Origin: an uncultured Crocinitomix sp.
Lineage (GTDB): Bacteria > Bacteroidota > Bacteroidia > Flavobacteriales_D > Crocinitomicaceae
DNA: 64,000 nucleotides
Reading direction: 5' to 3'
NCBI GenBank assembly: GCA_937136425.1
Contig: CAKZON010000070.1
Location: 1 to 64,000, forward strand
Shown here piece by piece: positions 63,298 through 64,000 of the stretch; the first letter of the stretch is position 1, and each line of letters starts with the position of its first letter. The notes beneath the pieces are model-generated. The model was given only the letters and a program-made list of their open reading frames with translations. It was not told the DNA's origin and ran no database searches. The position numbers were made by a program, and so were the translations under genes.

Positions 63298-64000
63298 ATG
63301 ATAAAATTTTACGCTACCATTCTATTTATTAGTATTCTTTCTGTACATGCACAGTTGAACATGACAGAAATTGGATACCTAGACATTCCTGACGAACATA
63401 GCACCATTGCAAACGACATTTGGGGATATACTGCAGAAGATGGAACTGAATATGCTTTGGTAGGAACAGAAACTGGATTATCAATTGTAGACATTTCAGA
63501 CCCAACCGCTCCAACCGAAGTTTTTTGGGAAGATGGGTTACATTCAGTTTGGAGAGATGTAAAAGTCTATGAAGATTACGCCTATGTTACTACAGAGGCC
63601 ATTCAAGGAATGATGATTGTTGACTTAACTGGACTTCCTGAAGAAACTGACTTACCCGTCACCATCTATACAGGACCAGTAGATGCCAATTGGCAATCTG
63701 CGCATAACCTATATCAAACAGACGGTTATGTTTACATTTTTGGTGCCAATCGTGGTGCTGGTGGTGTAATCATATTAGACGTACACACCGATCCACTAAA
63801 TCCAATTGAAGTTGGCGTTTTTGACGAATGGTATGTACATGATGGCTATGTGCGAAACGACACTGGTTATTTTGGACACATCTACGACGGAATATTTAGC
63901 ATTGTAGATCTTACAGATAAAACTAGTCCTATTCTTTTAGGTTCTTCCTCTACTCCATCCATTTTCACACATAACATTTGGGTTTCTGATGATGGAAATT
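63298..64000 (+). CDS. LVIVD-repeat secreted protein (choice-of-anchor B type), N-terminal fragment
   Basis: A reading frame open to the window edge, 234 codons visible, with a signal peptide (MIKFYATILFISILSVHAQ). The visible part carries LVIVD-type propeller repeats: TGLSIVDISDPTAPTEVFWE, GMMIVDLTG, GGVIILDVHTDPLNPIEVG and GIFSIVDLTDKTSPILLG. Bacteroidota proteins with this opening usually have a C-terminal anchor such as T9SS (choice-of-anchor B); the C terminus lies beyond the window. Confidence 0.85.
   Translation, partial: MIKFYATILFISILSVHAQLNMTEIGYLDIPDEHSTIANDIWGYTAEDGTEYALVGTETGLSIVDISDPTAPTEVFWEDGLHSVWRDVKVYEDYAYVTTEAIQGMMIVDLTGLPEETDLPVTIYTGPVDANWQSAHNLYQTDGYVYIFGANRGAGGVIILDVHTDPLNPIEVGVFDEWYVHDGYVRNDTGYFGHIYDGIFSIVDLTDKTSPILLGSSSTPSIFTHNIWVSDDGN

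Noticed and set aside
1-64000. tRNA, rRNA and insertion-sequence genes
   Set aside because: Gaps between genes are short and I saw no cloverleaf-like arms, conserved rRNA segments or transposase reading frames; covariance-model searches would settle it.

Overview
The window is 64 kb of AT-rich bacterial chromosome that reads as Bacteroidota, most likely Flavobacteriales. Supporting signs are C-terminal type IX secretion (T9SS) sorting domains on three proteins, a GldA-type gliding-motility ATPase, a PorE-like T9SS envelope protein (TPR, PD40 propeller, CarboxypepD_reg-like and OmpA domains), many lipoproteins, and promoter -7 boxes of the Bacteroidota form TAnnTTTG. I see no rRNA, tRNA, CRISPR array, insertion sequence, phage or plasmid gene. 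Genes are tightly packed on both strands; only 50223-50594 lacks a gene for more than 300 bases, and it holds a terminator, a repeated regulatory element and a sigma-54 promoter.

Layout. 1-3.7 kb: an isoaspartyl peptidase (cut by the window edge), a small AAA ATPase, two envelope proteins and a HAD phosphatase. A 14-unit heptanucleotide repeat lies at 3744-3841. 3.9-11.2 kb: a secreted subtilase, a propeller protein, a LETM1-like protein, a membrane-bound LuxR regulator and a beta-lactamase-fold lipoprotein. 11.2-23.8 kb: HflX, a tandem pair of secreted amidohydrolase-fold proteins with only one intact active site, a von Willebrand A protein, pyrF, prfA and purM. 23.9-36.1 kb: envelope biogenesis, with the PorE-like protein, a coupled PASTA/T9SS-protein/RluD run, and a giant TPR protein overlapping an outer-membrane barrel. 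36.4-44.1 kb: ftsE, gldA and a 1189-residue superfamily 1 helicase-nuclease fused to a duplicated C-terminal domain and coupled to a membrane protein. 44.1-49.4 kb: a WG-repeat protein, a PLP enzyme divergent from an Lrp regulator, MarC, hutI and a previously uncalled 59-residue membrane protein coupled to hutI.

49.5-53.6 kb is an envelope cluster with two sigma-54 promoters, each preceded at identical spacing by the same 48-bp element. It includes an outer-membrane-type protein, a Tyr/Asn-rich secreted protein, an LpoB-like lipoprotein, a TPR-like lipoprotein and a protein made of six 18-residue KDSFG repeats. 53.7-55.3 kb is a TetR-reductase operon with a palindromic operator next to the tetR start.

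55.3-61.6 kb is the most distinctive region. A five-module T9SS protein is followed by a lipoprotein with one copy of the same module, then an ECF sigma factor overlapping by 4 nt a protein that joins a short cytoplasmic anti-sigma-like segment, one inner-membrane helix, a long Asn/Thr/Ser-rich linker and an outer-membrane beta-barrel. This is the architecture of dual membrane-spanning anti-sigma factors. The leader of the T9SS gene is present twice, with a bipartite motif at fixed spacing that may be the promoter class read by this sigma factor. The window ends with a YARHG lipoprotein, a DUF2306 membrane protein and a truncated LVIVD-repeat secreted protein.
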